Positions 6,688 to 7,251 of a DNA stretch of 7,251 bases are shown piece by piece. The stretch is from Bacteroidota bacterium (GTDB lineage Bacteria > Bacteroidota > Bacteroidia > 2-12-FULL-35-15): the NCBI GenBank assembly GCA_026391935.1, contig JAPLDC010000308.1, positions 1 to 7,251 of the forward strand. Direction: 5' to 3'. Each line of letters opens with the position of its first letter. The first letter of the stretch is position 1. The position numbers and the translations under genes are program-made. Below the pieces are notes generated by a model that was given only the letters and a program-made list of their open reading frames with translations, ran no database searches and was not told where the DNA came from.

Positions 6688-6722
6688 CAAATATTATAAT
6701 CTGCCTTTCAGGCAGATGCAAA
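6688..6722 (-). promoter_or_regulatory. Weak Bacteroidota-type promoter candidate for the surface-protein unit
   Basis: On the minus strand, TTTG (6722-6719) is followed after 23 bases by AATATTTG (6695-6688), which differs by one base from the phylum's TAnnTTTG -7 element. The spacing is at the long end of what is accepted. The spacer is filled by the hairpin at 6699-6717. The -7 element ends 30 bases before the chosen ATG. Tentative. Confidence 0.3.
6699..6717. promoter_or_regulatory. Perfect hairpin in the divergent intergenic region
   Basis: Arms ATCTGCC and GGCAGAT (7 bases each, perfect) enclose a 5-base loop. It is the most GC-rich spot in an otherwise AT-rich 211-base gap between two divergent genes, so no gene ends here and a terminator is unlikely. 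An operator or the stem of a leader RNA is possible. Function unknown. Confidence 0.4.
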
Positions 6723-6868
6723 AAGTTAAATTTAAGTTGCATCAAAAAAGTGATTTTTTTTAAAATGCTATTAAATTGCTAAAACTGTTCAAAAAAACAT
6801 AGTTGAATATGTTTTTCTTTTCTAAATTAGCCCTCGAAAATTTCGATAACCTAAAAATCAAAAAAAAT

Positions 6869-7251
6869 ATGAAAGTAACAGTAGTAGGAGCTGGAAATGT
6901 TGGCGCTACATCAGCAGATGTATTAGCATTTCGTAAAATCGCTTCAGAGGTAGTATTGCTAGATATCAGAGAAAATTTTGCTGAAGGAAAGGCATTGGAC
7001 ATGATGCAAACTGCAACATTAAATGGGTTTGATACCCGTGTTAGCGGTAGCACAAATGATTATTCAAAAACGGCTAACAGTGATGTTGTTGTTATTACAA
7101 GTGGAGTTCCTCGTAAGCCTGGAATGACAAGAGAAGAATTGATCGGAATAAATGCGGGCATCGTAAAAGGTGTTACAGAAAATTTATTAAAACATTCTCC
7201 AAATGCAATTGTTGTGGTTGTGAGTAATCCAATGGATACAATGACTTACCT
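6869..7251 (+). CDS. mdh: Malate dehydrogenase, N-terminal part (3' end outside window)
   Basis: 127 codons plus two bases of an LDH/MDH-family enzyme that is normally about 310 residues. It oxidises malate to oxaloacetate with NAD in the cytoplasm (TCA cycle). Visible signatures are the Rossmann dinucleotide loop GAGNVG at residues 7-12, Asp32 at the end of the second strand (adenine ribose contact in NAD enzymes), the mobile substrate loop with RKPGMTR at 82-88 (Arg82 and Arg88 being the expected carboxylate-binding arginines), Asn95, and SNPMD at 119-123 with the substrate-binding Asn120. The loop sequence favours malate over lactate. The catalytic His would lie outside. The ATG follows an A-rich leader without a Shine-Dalgarno motif, as is usual in Bacteroidota. 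It is transcribed divergently from the surface-protein genes and is probably unrelated to them. A sequence at 6808-6815 resembles the phylum's -7 box with one mismatch, but no well-spaced -33 element was found. Confidence 0.95.
   Translation, partial: MKVTVVGAGNVGATSADVLAFRKIASEVVLLDIRENFAEGKALDMMQTATLNGFDTRVSGSTNDYSKTANSDVVVITSGVPRKPGMTREELIGINAGIVKGVTENLLKHSPNAIVVVVSNPMDTMTY

Noticed and set aside
6658..6690. Upstream ATG at 6690 as start of the first surface protein
   Set aside because: It would put 11 polar residues before a good signal peptide; the ATG at 6657 gives a standard one.
6741..6760. ATCA...TGAT stem followed by a T run, considered as a terminator
   Set aside because: The stem has four bases, and no plus-strand gene ends upstream of it.
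6760..7053. 97-codon minus-strand open frame
   Set aside because: It overlaps the clear malate dehydrogenase start on the other strand and shows no family features.

Overview
The window looks like a chromosomal segment from a member of the Bacteroidota. Three things point there. One protein ends in a type B type IX secretion system (T9SS) sorting domain, a family found only in that phylum. All three secreted products have signal peptides with a Gln right after the predicted cleavage site. Start codons sit in A-rich leaders with no Shine-Dalgarno sequence. The domain style (PKD, SprB-like Ig repeats) suggests a Sphingobacteriales- or Chitinophagales-type environmental bacterium, but that finer placement is only inference.

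Layout: three genes on the minus strand read leftward from about 6657 to the left edge with gaps of only 25 and 45 bases, so they are probably one transcription unit. The first (4024-6657, 877 aa) is a complete secreted surface protein: signal peptide, Cys-rich N-terminal module, three six-cysteine repeats, two Ig-like domains, two PKD domains, T9SS type B sorting domain. The second (3579-3998, 139 aa) is a small secreted protein of unknown function. The third (3533 to beyond base 1, at least 1177 aa) is a larger relative of the first: two tandem N-terminal beta-sandwich-like domains, the same Cys-rich module, one six-cysteine repeat, then an array of Ig-like and PKD-like repeats running off the window. 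A 211-base divergent intergenic region (6658-6868) holds a perfect hairpin and a weak promoter candidate. On the other side, on the plus strand, the first 127 codons of malate dehydrogenase begin at 6869.

Together the three minus-strand genes look like a cell-surface or secreted adhesin-type locus beside a housekeeping gene. The most striking property is composition: the first protein has no lysine or arginine between residues 3 and 822, and the visible mature part of the third has no lysine and only three arginines. The six-cysteine repeat, with nearly invariant Cys spacing in both proteins, is a second signal that I cannot assign to a named family. No RNA genes, mobile elements or CRISPR arrays were seen.
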